A model generated the notes under the pieces. That model was not told the DNA's origin. It made no database searches and saw nothing but the letters and a program-made list of their open reading frames with translations. A stretch of DNA of 64,000 bases from Pseudoflavonifractor sp. An184 (GTDB taxonomy: Bacteria; Bacillota; Clostridia; Oscillospirales; Oscillospiraceae). Positions 1-7,136 of this stretch are shown here, in pieces. Position 1 is the stretch's first letter. Each line of letters starts with the position of its first letter. The position numbers were made by a program, and so were the translations under genes. The stretch spans positions 1 to 64,000 of the forward strand of contig NZ_NFKI01000007.1 of the NCBI RefSeq assembly GCF_002160305.1. The letters run 5' to 3'.

Positions 1-291
1 CTCCACAGCCAGCCGGTTCTCTATGTGTCCCCGGCAAGCGACGTCTTCCTACTGCCAGCCGGTAGTCAAAACGAGGAGGCCAGTGAATTGTACCATCAGG
101 TGGCCATGGCTGCGGACGAGGTATACAGTTATGTGGAGCCAGGTGATGAGTTCAAGGAGGTCTACCGGCGCGGGGAGATCGCACCCTATTTCGACCACTC
201 CGGCGCTCCAGTGGTACTGGAGGTGTCCAAGGGATACTTTGATGACCCCGGCTATGACAACGACAAGTTGTCCCGAAGTATTAGCCTGTAA
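1..291 (+). CDS. Partial unknown protein, 5' end outside window, 3' end at palindromic site
   Basis: The frame is open from the first base and runs 96 codons to TAA. I do not recognise the family; the visible part is acidic and tyrosine-rich, with no membrane segment. The last codons (SRSISL) are encoded by the palindromic repeat at 262-280 and the DNA just past it, so the natural C-terminus was probably lost when the downstream DNA arrived. Its final bases overlap convergently with the CD1845-like gene on the other strand. Whether this is a whole gene tail or a fragment cannot be decided from the window. Confidence 0.5.
   Translation, partial: LHSQPVLYVSPASDVFLLPAGSQNEEASELYHQVAMAADEVYSYVEPGDEFKEVYRRGEIAPYFDHSGAPVVLEVSKGYFDDPGYDNDKLSRSISL
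262..280. repeat. Palindromic boundary site 1 (degenerate left half)
   Basis: Reads GACAAG then TTGTCCCGAAGTA. The right half TGTCCCGAAGTAT is identical to that of site 2, while the left half differs. It lies where the partial ORF ends and directly abuts the stop codon of the CD1845-like gene at 281. Confidence 0.6.
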
Positions 292-568
292 TAAAATCCT
301 GCAAGGAGTATTTCAGCGAGTAGAGCCTGTCCATGAGCCAGTCAGCGATAGCCGGGATGCCAAAGGGCGAAACGAGGAACGCCAGCACAAGGAACACCAC
401 GCTGCCCAGCGTCTGGCCGCCTATGAACAGGACAAGGGCCAGCAGGGTCAGCACCACGCAGCCTATATGACACAGCGCCGCAGCCACGCAGTAGAGAAAT
501 GACACGATGGCAACGAACAGGGTCAGCGCCACCACAAAGGGGGCGGCAAGAATTTTGAGAACAATCAT
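281..568 (-). CDS. CD1845-like small membrane protein of conjugative elements
   Basis: A 95-residue, very hydrophobic protein with about three membrane segments, ending in a conserved-looking tail (VSPFGIPAIADWL followed by a short basic-aromatic stretch). This pattern matches, from memory, the CD1845 family carried by Tn1549-type conjugative elements; the function of that family is not known. A GGGAGG ribosome site lies about seven bases before the ATG. It sits alone between palindromic sites 1 and 2, so it looks like a single-gene cassette rather than part of an operon. Confidence 0.7.
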   Translation of the reverse strand: MIVLKILAAPFVVALTLFVAIVSFLYCVAAALCHIGCVVLTLLALVLFIGGQTLGSVVFLVLAFLVSPFGIPAIADWLMDRLYSLKYSLQDFITG

Positions 569-662
569 ATCAGCTACCTCCCGTAAAGTCTACTCGGTTT
601 GTCCTCCTATGATAATTATAACTCCGCAAAAATAGGGGCACAAGGATGTCGAGCTGATATGG

Positions 663-686
663 CTTTGGGACAAAATGTCCCGAAGT
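663..686. repeat. Palindromic boundary site 2
   Basis: CTTTGGGACA, a three-base AAA spacer, then TGTCCCGAAGT: an inverted repeat with one mismatch. The same core occurs at 2104-2130. No T-run follows on either strand, so it is not a typical terminator. Confidence 0.75.
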
Positions 687-755
687 ATAATTATGTGAGA
701 GTGTAAAAGCGGGCAAGCAGGATCGCTTGTCCGCCTTACAGCGCATCAATAAAGT

Positions 756-1097
756 TTAATCTTCTCTGGCATAAAAAGCACCATCCCAATCCCAAAGAGT
801 GTAAATGTACCTTCCACTATTGTCCCCCTTAACGGAGAACACACGCATAGTTACATTTCCGTCGGTAACTGCCCCTAAATACTCACCACGATCAGCACTT
901 GAAAATCCATCTGCTCTTGCTCCGGCTCTATCTTCGACATACCGAACACCATCTATTTCAATAAAATCGTACTCTGCTCCTGTTATGCTGCCGATTATCG
1001 GGAGTTGAAAAATTGTCTTAAAAAAAGGTATGAACAACAAGATCAGAACCACTAAGATGGCGATTAAAGAAATTTTGACAATTCTTTTTTTGTGCAT
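756..1097 (-). CDS. Small membrane-anchored protein next to an Xre regulator
   Basis: 113 residues from the ATG at 1097, which has an AGGGGGG ribosome site nine bases upstream; upstream in-frame ATGs lack one. Residues about 8-32 form one membrane segment after a basic N-terminus (MHKKRIVK), and the rest is an extracytoplasmic acidic and aromatic domain. It lies about 50 bases downstream of the membrane-spanning Xre regulator on the same strand, so the two are probably cotranscribed. I do not recognise the family; an accessory or immunity-type partner of the regulator is only a guess. Confidence 0.65.
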   Translation of the reverse strand: MHKKRIVKISLIAILVVLILLFIPFFKTIFQLPIIGSITGAEYDFIEIDGVRYVEDRAGARADGFSSADRGEYLGAVTDGNVTMRVFSVKGDNSGRYIYTLWDWDGAFYARED

Positions 1098-1147
1098 TTT
1101 ATTTACCCCCCTCATTTTGTGGGTGGTCATATTACCTGCTAAAATAA

Positions 1148-1792
1148 TCAAGGCGTATTCTGATTGTGTGCTTTTTTATTTTTTGCAATTTTCAAATCTG
1201 TTAAAATTCCGATGGCAAGATAAATTACCCCAAAAGCAACAAATGCAATAGGTGGATTTGCCATGATTGGGTATGGAGCGATATAGCCAATCCCAAGGAG
1301 TATATTGCAGGCAGCTGCCAGAGGTATAAATGGTACAGTCCAGATGTTAATAGAGATAAACTTCTGCTTTGCAACGGACTTCGTTTCTTCATCAGAGATA
1401 GTCATGCCTATTCCGTAAATCATACATCCAATAACAATAAAGATGACTCCAATCGCTATCGCAGATGCATTTTGTTTATCGTACCATATCATTGCAGAAG
1501 CGATGATCCCAATAAGGTTAAAAGCTGTTCCGGCAACGGAAAATATACTGGCATTTGGTTTTTTCTTTGGTTGTGTTACATCTTTTGGAAGAGGTTCAAT
1601 TCCTTTTAGTATATAATCAGTTGTCACTTCAAACAGTTCGCTCATTGTAATAACCTTTTCTAAATCCGGGGTACTCTGTTCACTTTCCCATTTGGATACC
1701 GCCTGCCGAGAAACACCAACTTTATCTGCCAGTTCTTCCTGTGAGTATCCTTTTTGCTTTCGCAAATATTGAATTCTGTCTGCTATATTCAT
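1148..1792 (-). CDS. Xre-family regulator with C-terminal membrane domain
   Basis: 214 residues. Residues 5-60 form a clear Cro/CI helix-turn-helix (SQEELADKVGVSRQAVSKWE). After a proline/lysine linker there are four to five hydrophobic segments (about residues 83-105, 113-132, 148-168, 175-200). Membrane-tethered Xre proteins of this layout are common in Firmicutes, and some sense cell-envelope signals. An AAGGAG site precedes the ATG. It heads a two-gene unit with the small membrane protein, and the unit is enclosed by palindromic sites 2 and 3. The DNA is much more AT-rich than the core chromosome at 3-16 kb, which suggests transfer. Confidence 0.85.
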   Translation of the reverse strand: MNIADRIQYLRKQKGYSQEELADKVGVSRQAVSKWESEQSTPDLEKVITMSELFEVTTDYILKGIEPLPKDVTQPKKKPNASIFSVAGTAFNLIGIIASAMIWYDKQNASAIAIGVIFIVIGCMIYGIGMTISDEETKSVAKQKFISINIWTVPFIPLAAACNILLGIGYIAPYPIMANPPIAFVAFGVIYLAIGILTDLKIAKNKKAHNQNTP

Positions 1793-2103
1793 TGCTCATG
1801 CTCCTTTCCTTTTGACAAAAGCATAGCATCTTTACTGGTTGCCTTTCCACCATTTTCGCTTGGAAATATGTCAACTGCCAGTTGCTATCTTGTTTTTGTA
1901 GCTTATTACCACAAACGAAGTTGATATGAAGTTATTATACAATGATGACTCACTTATAAGAAGCAATAAATTGTAAATTTACGAATGAGCCAAATCTTAT
2001 TTCGCAACCAGATCTGAATTATCAGCAGGCATAGGGAGCGTATGAGTAATGTCACCAATAAGAAAGCAGTTTTTATGCTGGCGTTATCCGAAATCAGATA
2101 CAA

Positions 2104-2130
2104 AACTTTGGGACAAAATGTCCCGAAGTT
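2104..2130. repeat. Palindromic boundary site 3 (best copy)
   Basis: AACTTTGGGACA and TGTCCCGAAGTT are inverted repeats of 12 bases with one mismatch around an AAA spacer. It lies in the 465-base gene-free stretch between the Xre gene and the relB-type gene. Apart from this site and the operator-like repeat at 2170-2227, I see nothing else in that stretch. Confidence 0.8.
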
Positions 2131-2169
2131 TATACCCGTATCACCCGGACTTCCTTGCCCAGCGTATGA

Positions 2170-2227
2170 GCATATGCTATTAAATATTCGTGCAAAGTAT
2201 TGTTTTCTTCGTGCAAATAGCATATAC
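2170..2227 (+). promoter_or_regulatory. Likely antitoxin operator upstream of RelB/DinJ
   Basis: GCATATGCTATT (2170-2181) is an inverted copy, with one mismatch, of AATAGCATATAC (2216-2227). TTCGTGCAAA occurs twice between them (2187-2196 and 2208-2217). The position, 30-90 bases before the antitoxin start, fits the autoregulatory operators usual for RelB/DinJ systems. The role is inferred. Confidence 0.5.
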
Positions 2228-2257
2228 TAAAAGTACCGGCAGAAAGGGGTTGATACT

Positions 2258-2533
2258 ATGGCTGGAAATACCACAAACATCAGCATCCGCATGGACGCGG
2301 ATTTGAAGGCACAGGCCGACGCCCTGTTTGCGGAGCTTGGCATGAATTTATCCACGGCGTTCAACATCTTCGTGCGCCAATCGCTTCGTGAGGGCGGCAT
2401 TCCCTTTGAAGTGAAGCTGGGACAGCCCAACAAGGAAACGATTGCTGCCATGCTGGAAGCGGAAAGGATTGCAAAAGATCCGTCTGTAAAGGGCTGCAAT
2501 GACCTTGACGGGTTGTTTGCCGACCTGAAATGA
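2258..2533 (+). CDS. RelB/DinJ-family antitoxin
   Basis: 91 residues with the family's N-terminal ribbon-helix-helix (NISIRMDADLKAQADALF, then MNLSTAFNIFVRQSLREGGIPF). The C-terminal part should bind and neutralise a YafQ-type ribosome-dependent RNase. The ribosome site is AAAGGGG. The stop codon overlaps the ATG of the toxin gene (ATGA), the usual coupling. Since the toxin is broken, this antitoxin is probably an orphan that may still act as a repressor. Confidence 0.9.
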   Translation: MAGNTTNISIRMDADLKAQADALFAELGMNLSTAFNIFVRQSLREGGIPFEVKLGQPNKETIAAMLEAERIAKDPSVKGCNDLDGLFADLK

Positions 2534-2820
2534 GGAAAACAAGGTACGCCGTCAAGTACACAACCGGCTTTGAGAAGGACTGCAAACGGGCAATCAAGCG
2601 CGGCCTGATAATCGAATTGCTGGAGCAGGTCGTGGCGCTGCTGGCGATGGGCGGGCCGCTGCCGGAGAAGAACCGCGATCACGATTTGCCCGGCGATTAG
2701 GTGAGCCATCGGGAATGTCACATCCTCCCGGGCTGACCGCTCATTTACCGCATCGAGGCCGATGTTTTGGTTCTGACGCTGGCCCGCACTGGATCGCACA
2801 GCGTCTTGTTCGGCAAATAA
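2530..2820 (+). pseudogene. YafQ-type toxin gene with two in-frame stop codons
   Basis: The frame starts at the ATG overlapping the antitoxin stop and reads as a YafQ toxin (KYTTGFEKDCKRAIKRG; PLPEKNRDHDL). It meets TAG at 2698-2700 and TGA at 2734-2736, then continues in the same frame with typical family sequence (HRECHILP before the second stop; IYRIEADVLVLTLARTGSHS after it) to TAA at 2818. The TGA stands where the family usually has the tryptophan of a PDW motif. The catalytic C-terminal part is therefore not made unless the stops are read through. No frameshift is visible. Confidence 0.85.
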
Positions 2821-3106
2821 ACTGTCTGCCACCGTATGTATGGTTGAAACCTGTACGGTGTTTTTTCTGCGTGCAAAAAGGTGTCGTGAAATGAGACATA
2901 CCTAAAAGGGACGCCAAAGGGTAGTGGAAAAACTGAGCGTTACCAGATTGTGCGGACAACAAAAAAGCCCCCTGGTACGCCGGTTCCACTACACTTTTGC
3001 TTGGTGTATACCTGCGGCGGCGATGCCATTTGCCGTTAAAGTTGTAGATTAGGGCCGGGCCTTTTCCGGTCCTGAAGAGACGCGCCGTTTGAAAGGCGGG
3101 GTATCA

Positions 3107-3892
3107 ATGCAAGGAAACATCTTAAAAATCTGGCTTTCGCCGGACAGCGCGAAAAAGAGCCGGTACGGCTGGCGCACCCTGGGCGGAATTCTGGGGATCG
3201 CGGCGCTGGCGGTGCTGCTCACCTGCGGCGGGGCGGTGTGGCTGACCGCCTCGGGCGCCCCGGTGGAACTGCTCTCGCTGGGCCTGTGTCTGGGGATCTC
3301 CGCCCTGACCGTGTTTCTGGCCCTGAGACTGGGGCGGCGCTCGGTCCAAGACGCCACCGCCTTTTTCTGGATGGAGGGGGACCGGCTCTTTGCCGTGGAC
3401 GCCCGCTCCCTGGTCTATCACGGCCGGGACGTTCTCTCCCACGCCGCCGCCACGATGGAGGTGCAGCAGTTTCTCCAGAAGCTGGCGGAAAATCCCTATC
3501 TGCCCGCCGGGGCGGACGAGATCCGGAGGGTGGAGCGGATTCGGGAGAACCGCTCCCACTACGCCCTGGTCTGTCAGGTGCGCCACCCCAGCCAGCGGAC
3601 GGTCCGGCGCACCTACTTCCTGGTCAAGGGGCTGGAGGACCAGGAGCTGCTCCTCCACCAGCTGGAGCGCCGGAAGAGCTGGGAAAACGACCTGGATGCC
3701 GCAGAAAACCGAAACCCCTTTTTCATTCTGCTCAGCGCCCTGGCCTGCGGCGGTTTTGTCCTCCTGTGCGTGCTGAGCCATCCGGCTGTGGCCCGGCTGC
3801 CCCAGGACATCTATTTCCCCTGTCTGGGGCTGGCCTTCGCCGCCCTGTGCGTCCTGGTCTATTTTGCAATCCGCCAGAGCCGGGGAGAATAA
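3107..3892 (+). CDS. Four-segment membrane protein of unknown function
   Basis: 261 residues from an ATG seven bases after AAAGGCGGGG. Two membrane segments occupy roughly residues 25-75, a cytoplasmic domain of about 110 residues follows (it contains many Arg/Glu pairs), and two more segments lie near residues 200-250. I do not recognise the family. It is monocistronic: 286 gene-free bases precede it (nothing identified beyond a weak AGGGCCGG/CCGGTCCT hairpin near 3051-3073), and a terminator separates it from the convergent peptidase gene. GC content and codon use match the core chromosome. Confidence 0.7.
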   Translation: MQGNILKIWLSPDSAKKSRYGWRTLGGILGIAALAVLLTCGGAVWLTASGAPVELLSLGLCLGISALTVFLALRLGRRSVQDATAFFWMEGDRLFAVDARSLVYHGRDVLSHAAATMEVQQFLQKLAENPYLPAGADEIRRVERIRENRSHYALVCQVRHPSQRTVRRTYFLVKGLEDQELLLHQLERRKSWENDLDAAENRNPFFILLSALACGGFVLLCVLSHPAVARLPQDIYFPCLGLAFAALCVLVYFAIRQSRGE

Positions 3893-3930
3893 AACCTAAT
3901 CCCTCCCCCCTCCCCACCGGCAGACACGAC

Positions 3931-3976
3931 AAAACGCGCCGCAGAGCCAGTATCGCTCCGCAGCGCGTTTTGCTTT
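3931..3976. terminator. Bidirectional terminator between convergent genes
   Basis: AAAACGCGC (3931-3939) pairs with GCGCGTTTT (3963-3971), with A-rich and T-rich tails on both sides, between two converging genes. Confidence 0.75.
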
Positions 3977-4037
3977 TCAATGCCCCGTTCCCGAGGGAAC
4001 TTCTGAGCACAGGGCGCAGGTCTGCTCCCCGGTTCCC

Positions 4038-4991
4038 TCAGAGCGCCCCGCAGCCGGGCAGGTCATAGGCGGACCGAGCCGCCCGGACCGCGCGGACGAT
4101 GGCCCGCTCCATGGCCCAGGCAGCCATGGAGCCGACCACATTCACATCGCCCGCCTGGCCGCCGGTGCTGAGAGCATAGATGCTGTCTCCATCCGCGTTG
4201 GTATGGACCGGGCGGATGGCCCGGGCGTAACCGTTGTGGGTCATGCCCGCCACTTTGGTGAGCTGGGTCTTATTCAGCTTGGCGTTCGTCACGATCATGC
4301 CCAGCGTTGTGTTGCCGGTAAACAGATTCCCGGCAATGGTCACATCCTGGAACATCTCTTCCAGGGTATTGGAGAGCCCGGTCCCCTCCGCGTTCCGCAG
4401 GCCGGCGATCTGAACCGCGCCGTCATAGACGTCCCCCAGGGCGTTCACCGCCACCAGAGCCCCCACCTTCAAATGGCCCGCCTGGACGGCATAGGTGCCA
4501 AAGCCGGATTTCATGGCCCGCTCCATCCCACGGTACTTGCCCACCGAGCAGCCCGTTCCAGCTCCCACGTTTCCCTCTGCGGGCGGCTCACTGCTGGCAT
4601 TTTCACAGGCCTGATAGGCCATAGCCGCATCCGGGCGGACATCCGCCCGCCCAACTCCCAGGTCAAACAGGCAGGACTGGCAGACCAGAGGGACCTTGGT
4701 CACACCCACGTCAAAGCCGATCCCCCGCTCCTCCAGATAGCGCTGGACGCCGCCGGCGGCGTCCAGTCCGAAGGCGCTGCCGCCGGAGAGTAGCACCGCG
4801 TTGATGGCATCTGCCTGGGCCACGGGAGACAGGAGCTGGGACTCCCGGGAGGCGGGTCCTCCGCCCCGGACATCCAGCCCGGCGGGGCTCATCTGATCGC
4901 AAAGGAGCACCGTGCAGCCGGTGGCGGCCTCCCGGTTCTGGGCATGGCCCACACGAAATCCCCCTACTTCCATAATTCCGATCTCTCTCAT
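4038..4991 (-). CDS. P1-family (DmpA/BapA-like) aminopeptidase
   Basis: 317 residues, full length for MEROPS family S58/P1. These N-terminal-nucleophile hydrolases cut themselves into two chains and release N-terminal residues from peptides, amides or beta-peptides. The expected processing site is visible as GNTTLGM (residues 226-232), with the Thr after Asn227 as probable nucleophile. Other family segments are the GGSAFGLDAA stretch (70-79) and the glycine-rich GNVGAGTGCSVGK (140-152). There is no signal peptide, so it is cytoplasmic. GAGGAGGG precedes the ATG. It stands alone between a terminator and the divergent ferredoxin promoter; its physiological substrate cannot be inferred. Confidence 0.92.
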   Translation of the reverse strand: MREIGIMEVGGFRVGHAQNREAATGCTVLLCDQMSPAGLDVRGGGPASRESQLLSPVAQADAINAVLLSGGSAFGLDAAGGVQRYLEERGIGFDVGVTKVPLVCQSCLFDLGVGRADVRPDAAMAYQACENASSEPPAEGNVGAGTGCSVGKYRGMERAMKSGFGTYAVQAGHLKVGALVAVNALGDVYDGAVQIAGLRNAEGTGLSNTLEEMFQDVTIAGNLFTGNTTLGMIVTNAKLNKTQLTKVAGMTHNGYARAIRPVHTNADGDSIYALSTGGQAGDVNVVGSMAAWAMERAIVRAVRAARSAYDLPGCGAL

Positions 4992-5111
4992 TTGACGTCC
5001 CTCCTCGGCGTTTTCTTTACATTCTGTTCAGTATGATGGATCTGTTTTGCAGGAATTCTCATGCTAACCCGGCTCCGCACCAAAGTACGGAAGGCGCCGG
5101 AAGCCGGTCTG

Positions 5112-5126
5112 TGTGATTTTATCACG
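5112..5126. promoter_or_regulatory. CRP/FNR-family operator upstream of the ferredoxin operon
   Basis: TGTGATTTTATCACG is a near-perfect palindrome (TGTGA/TCAC halves) matching the one at 6726-6740. Its centre (5119) lies about 41-42 bases before the start expected from a TAGGAT -10 element at 5149-5154, the class II activator position. The cognate regulator is probably the CRP/FNR protein at 5990-6646. Confidence 0.7.
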
Positions 5127-5182
5127 GTGGCCCCAATAGGCTTTGTGGTAGGATACAGGCATCAAACTCTGGGAGGCATCGT

Positions 5183-5395
5183 ATGACTTCAGTCAAAAAG
5201 AAGCGGCGCAGAGCCGTGGTGGAGCAGGCGGCCTGTGTGGCCTGCGGCTGCTGTGTCAAGGTCTGCCCTTTGCAGGCCATTGAGATCGTTCGTGGCATCA
5301 TGGCCCAGGTCAGCGGGGAGAAGTGCGTGGGCTGCGGCAAATGCGCCAGGGAGTGCCCCGCCAGCGTCATTGAGATCCGGGAGGTGGAGACATGA
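5183..5395 (+). CDS. Two-cluster 4Fe-4S ferredoxin
   Basis: 70 residues with two complete cluster motifs, CVACGCCVKVCP and CVGCGKCARECP, so a bacterial-type 2[4Fe-4S] electron carrier. The N-terminus is basic (KKKRRR) and there is no export signal. Its stop overlaps the ATG of the NapH-like membrane protein (ATGA), so it probably passes electrons to or from that protein. Expression is likely controlled by the CRP/FNR operator about 60 bases upstream. Confidence 0.93.
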   Translation: MTSVKKKRRRAVVEQAACVACGCCVKVCPLQAIEIVRGIMAQVSGEKCVGCGKCARECPASVIEIREVET

Positions 5396-5970
5396 AAAAG
5401 CGCTGGTACGACTATCTCTGGATCGCGTCCCTTCTCTACCTGCTGCTGGGCTTCTTCAACATTTTGTTCGCCTGGCTGGGCCTGCTGTGCTTCTTCATCC
5501 CCCTGATCATCTCGGTGGTCAGCGGCGCCAAGGGCTACTGCAACCGCTACTGCGGCCGGGGCCAGCTCTTTGGGCTTCTGGGAGGGCGCTTCGGCCTGTC
5601 CCGGAAAAAGGACATCCCGGGCTGGATGAAGAGCAGAGCCTTCCGGTACGGCTTTCTGGCCTTTTTCATGGCCATGTTCCTTCTGATGCTGTGGAACACC
5701 TACCTGGTGTTCGCCGGGGCTCAGGGCCTCCGGCAGGCGGTCACTCTGCTGTGGACCTTCCGGCTGCCCTGGCACTGGGCCTACCACGGCGCCCTGTTCC
5801 ACCCCGGCGTGGCCCAGTTTGCCTTCGGCTTTTACGGCGTCATGCTCACCTCCACCGTGCTGGGGCTGATCACTATGGTGCTGTTCAAGCCCCGCAGCTG
5901 GTGCGTCTACTGCCCCATGGGCACCATGACCCAGCTCATCTGCAGGGCGAAGGCAGGAAAGCAGCCCTGA
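5392..5970 (+). CDS. NapH/YccM-like membrane Fe-S protein
   Basis: 192 residues with four to five membrane segments (about 10-45, 80-105, 140-165). Two conserved cysteine motifs of the NapH/NosR/YccM type face the cytoplasm: YCNRYCGRGQLF (residues 50-61) and WCVYCPMGTMTQ near the C-terminus. Proteins of this type move electrons at the membrane through ferredoxin-like clusters; the separate ferredoxin encoded just upstream may supply the clusters normally found at the C-terminus of NapH. Translation is coupled to that gene. The physiological acceptor is unknown; a role in thiol or redox balance is inferred from the shared operator with thioredoxin. Confidence 0.8.
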   Translation: MKKRWYDYLWIASLLYLLLGFFNILFAWLGLLCFFIPLIISVVSGAKGYCNRYCGRGQLFGLLGGRFGLSRKKDIPGWMKSRAFRYGFLAFFMAMFLLMLWNTYLVFAGAQGLRQAVTLLWTFRLPWHWAYHGALFHPGVAQFAFGFYGVMLTSTVLGLITMVLFKPRSWCVYCPMGTMTQLICRAKAGKQP

Positions 5971-5989
5971 GTCCATAGCGCGGGCGGGT

Positions 5990-6646
5990 TCAGTCCCCCA
6001 GCGCCTCCAGCTTCTCCCGGTCCAGGATGGCCACCATGCCCCGGGACAGCTTCACCATGCCCTCGTTCTGGAAGTAGCGCAGCATCCGGGTGATCACCTC
6101 CCGGTGGGAGCCCAGGTGGTTGGCGATGGTCTCGTGGGTGATTTTCAGCTCATCCGTCCCCTCAATGGCCGCCTCCTCCAGTAAGAAGGCCGCCAGCCGT
6201 TTGTCCAGGCTCTTCCACATGATCTGCTCCATCAGCCACATGACCTCGGAGAATCGGCTGGCCATCAGCTCATTGGTGTAGTTGGCCACGGGGGCGGACT
6301 CCTCCATGAGACGCTGATAGACCTCCGGGGGGATGATCCAGAGCCGGGAGTCCTTCTCCGCCTCAATGGTCACCTCGAACTGGATGGAGCGCATCATGCA
6401 GGAGGCGGAAAAGAGGCACATATCCCGGTCAAACAGGCGGTAGAGGGTGATCTCCCGCCCCTCGTCCGAGAGGATATAGGCCCGGAGCTGGCCCGATTTC
6501 ACCAGGAGCAGCCCGGTGCAGTCCATGTCCCCGTTGTGCAGAACCGTCCCCCTGGGCGCGCTGCGGAGCGCCGCGCTGTTCTGAAGCCGGTCCTGCTGGT
6601 CTTGATTCAGTTGATCCCAGATGGGAAAATAATCCGGAAAGTTCAT
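5990..6646 (-). CDS. CRP/FNR-family transcriptional regulator
   Basis: 218 residues: an N-terminal cyclic-nucleotide-binding-like beta barrel (about 15-110), a long dimer helix (115-150) and a C-terminal winged helix-turn-helix (165-215). The recognition helix reads SHREVITRML, giving Arg182-Glu183-Arg187, the CRP-type pattern that reads TGTGA half-sites, and two such palindromes lie beside the adjacent operons. The FNR four-cysteine cluster is absent, but Cys43, Cys77 and Cys83 could allow thiol sensing (inference). It sits between the two operons it probably controls, divergent from trxA, and the 6726-6740 site may also autoregulate it. Confidence 0.93.
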   Translation of the reverse strand: MNFPDYFPIWDQLNQDQQDRLQNSAALRSAPRGTVLHNGDMDCTGLLLVKSGQLRAYILSDEGREITLYRLFDRDMCLFSASCMMRSIQFEVTIEAEKDSRLWIIPPEVYQRLMEESAPVANYTNELMASRFSEVMWLMEQIMWKSLDKRLAAFLLEEAAIEGTDELKITHETIANHLGSHREVITRMLRYFQNEGMVKLSRGMVAILDREKLEALGD

Positions 6647-6725
6647 CCCGTATCCCTCCTCGCTGTATATCTAGTATAGGGAAGCGGAGGGACACTGTCA
6701 ACCGCCGGACCGGTCTCCTCCTCTG

Positions 6726-6767
6726 TGTGATTTCATCACAGAAAAAGGGCGGTCTTTGGGGTATACT
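6726..6767 (+). promoter_or_regulatory. CRP/FNR operator and -10 box of the thioredoxin operon
   Basis: TGTGATTTCATCACA (6726-6740) is a perfect palindrome. A TATACT -10 box lies at 6762-6767 with no recognisable -35, so the predicted start near 6774 places the palindrome centre at about -41, as for a class II activator. Confidence 0.75.
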
Positions 6768-6799
6768 ACGGCCAGACAAACAGAAAGGAGCTGACCAAC

Positions 6800-7123
6800 A
6801 TGGCGGCTATTGATATCAATCAGGAACAGTTCCAGCAGATGATTCAGGGAGACAAACCCGTCCTGGTGGACTTCTGGGCCCCCTGGTGCGGCTACTGCCG
6901 CCGGATCGGACCGGCCTACGAGAAGGTCGCGGAGGAGTACGGCGACCGCCTGGCGGTGGTCAAGATCAACATTGACGAGGAAGGGACGCTGGCCGAGGAG
7001 GCCCGGGTGGAGGTGATTCCCACCCTGATCCTGTACCGGGACGGGAAGGCGGTGGACTCCATCGTGAATCCCGGGTCCAAGGCGGCCATTGACCAGTTCA
7101 TCCAGGCGGCTCTGTCCCAGTAA
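6800..7123 (+). CDS. trxA: Thioredoxin
   Basis: 107 residues, a complete single thioredoxin fold. The active site is WCGYC (residues 29-33) instead of the common WCGPC, which should alter redox potential. The cis-proline loop VIPTLILY follows. No signal peptide, so cytosolic. The start has an AAAGGAG site. The thioredoxin reductase gene follows after 13 bases, so the pair forms a complete NADPH-or-ferredoxin-to-disulfide system. Confidence 0.95.
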   Translation: MAAIDINQEQFQQMIQGDKPVLVDFWAPWCGYCRRIGPAYEKVAEEYGDRLAVVKINIDEEGTLAEEARVEVIPTLILYRDGKAVDSIVNPGSKAAIDQFIQAALSQ

Positions 7124-7136
7124 GGAGGCGTTTCTC

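Noticed and set aside
663..686. Palindrome as an ordinary terminator
   Set aside because: No T-run on either strand, it lies 70 bases from the nearest stop, and the same sequence recurs in unrelated contexts.
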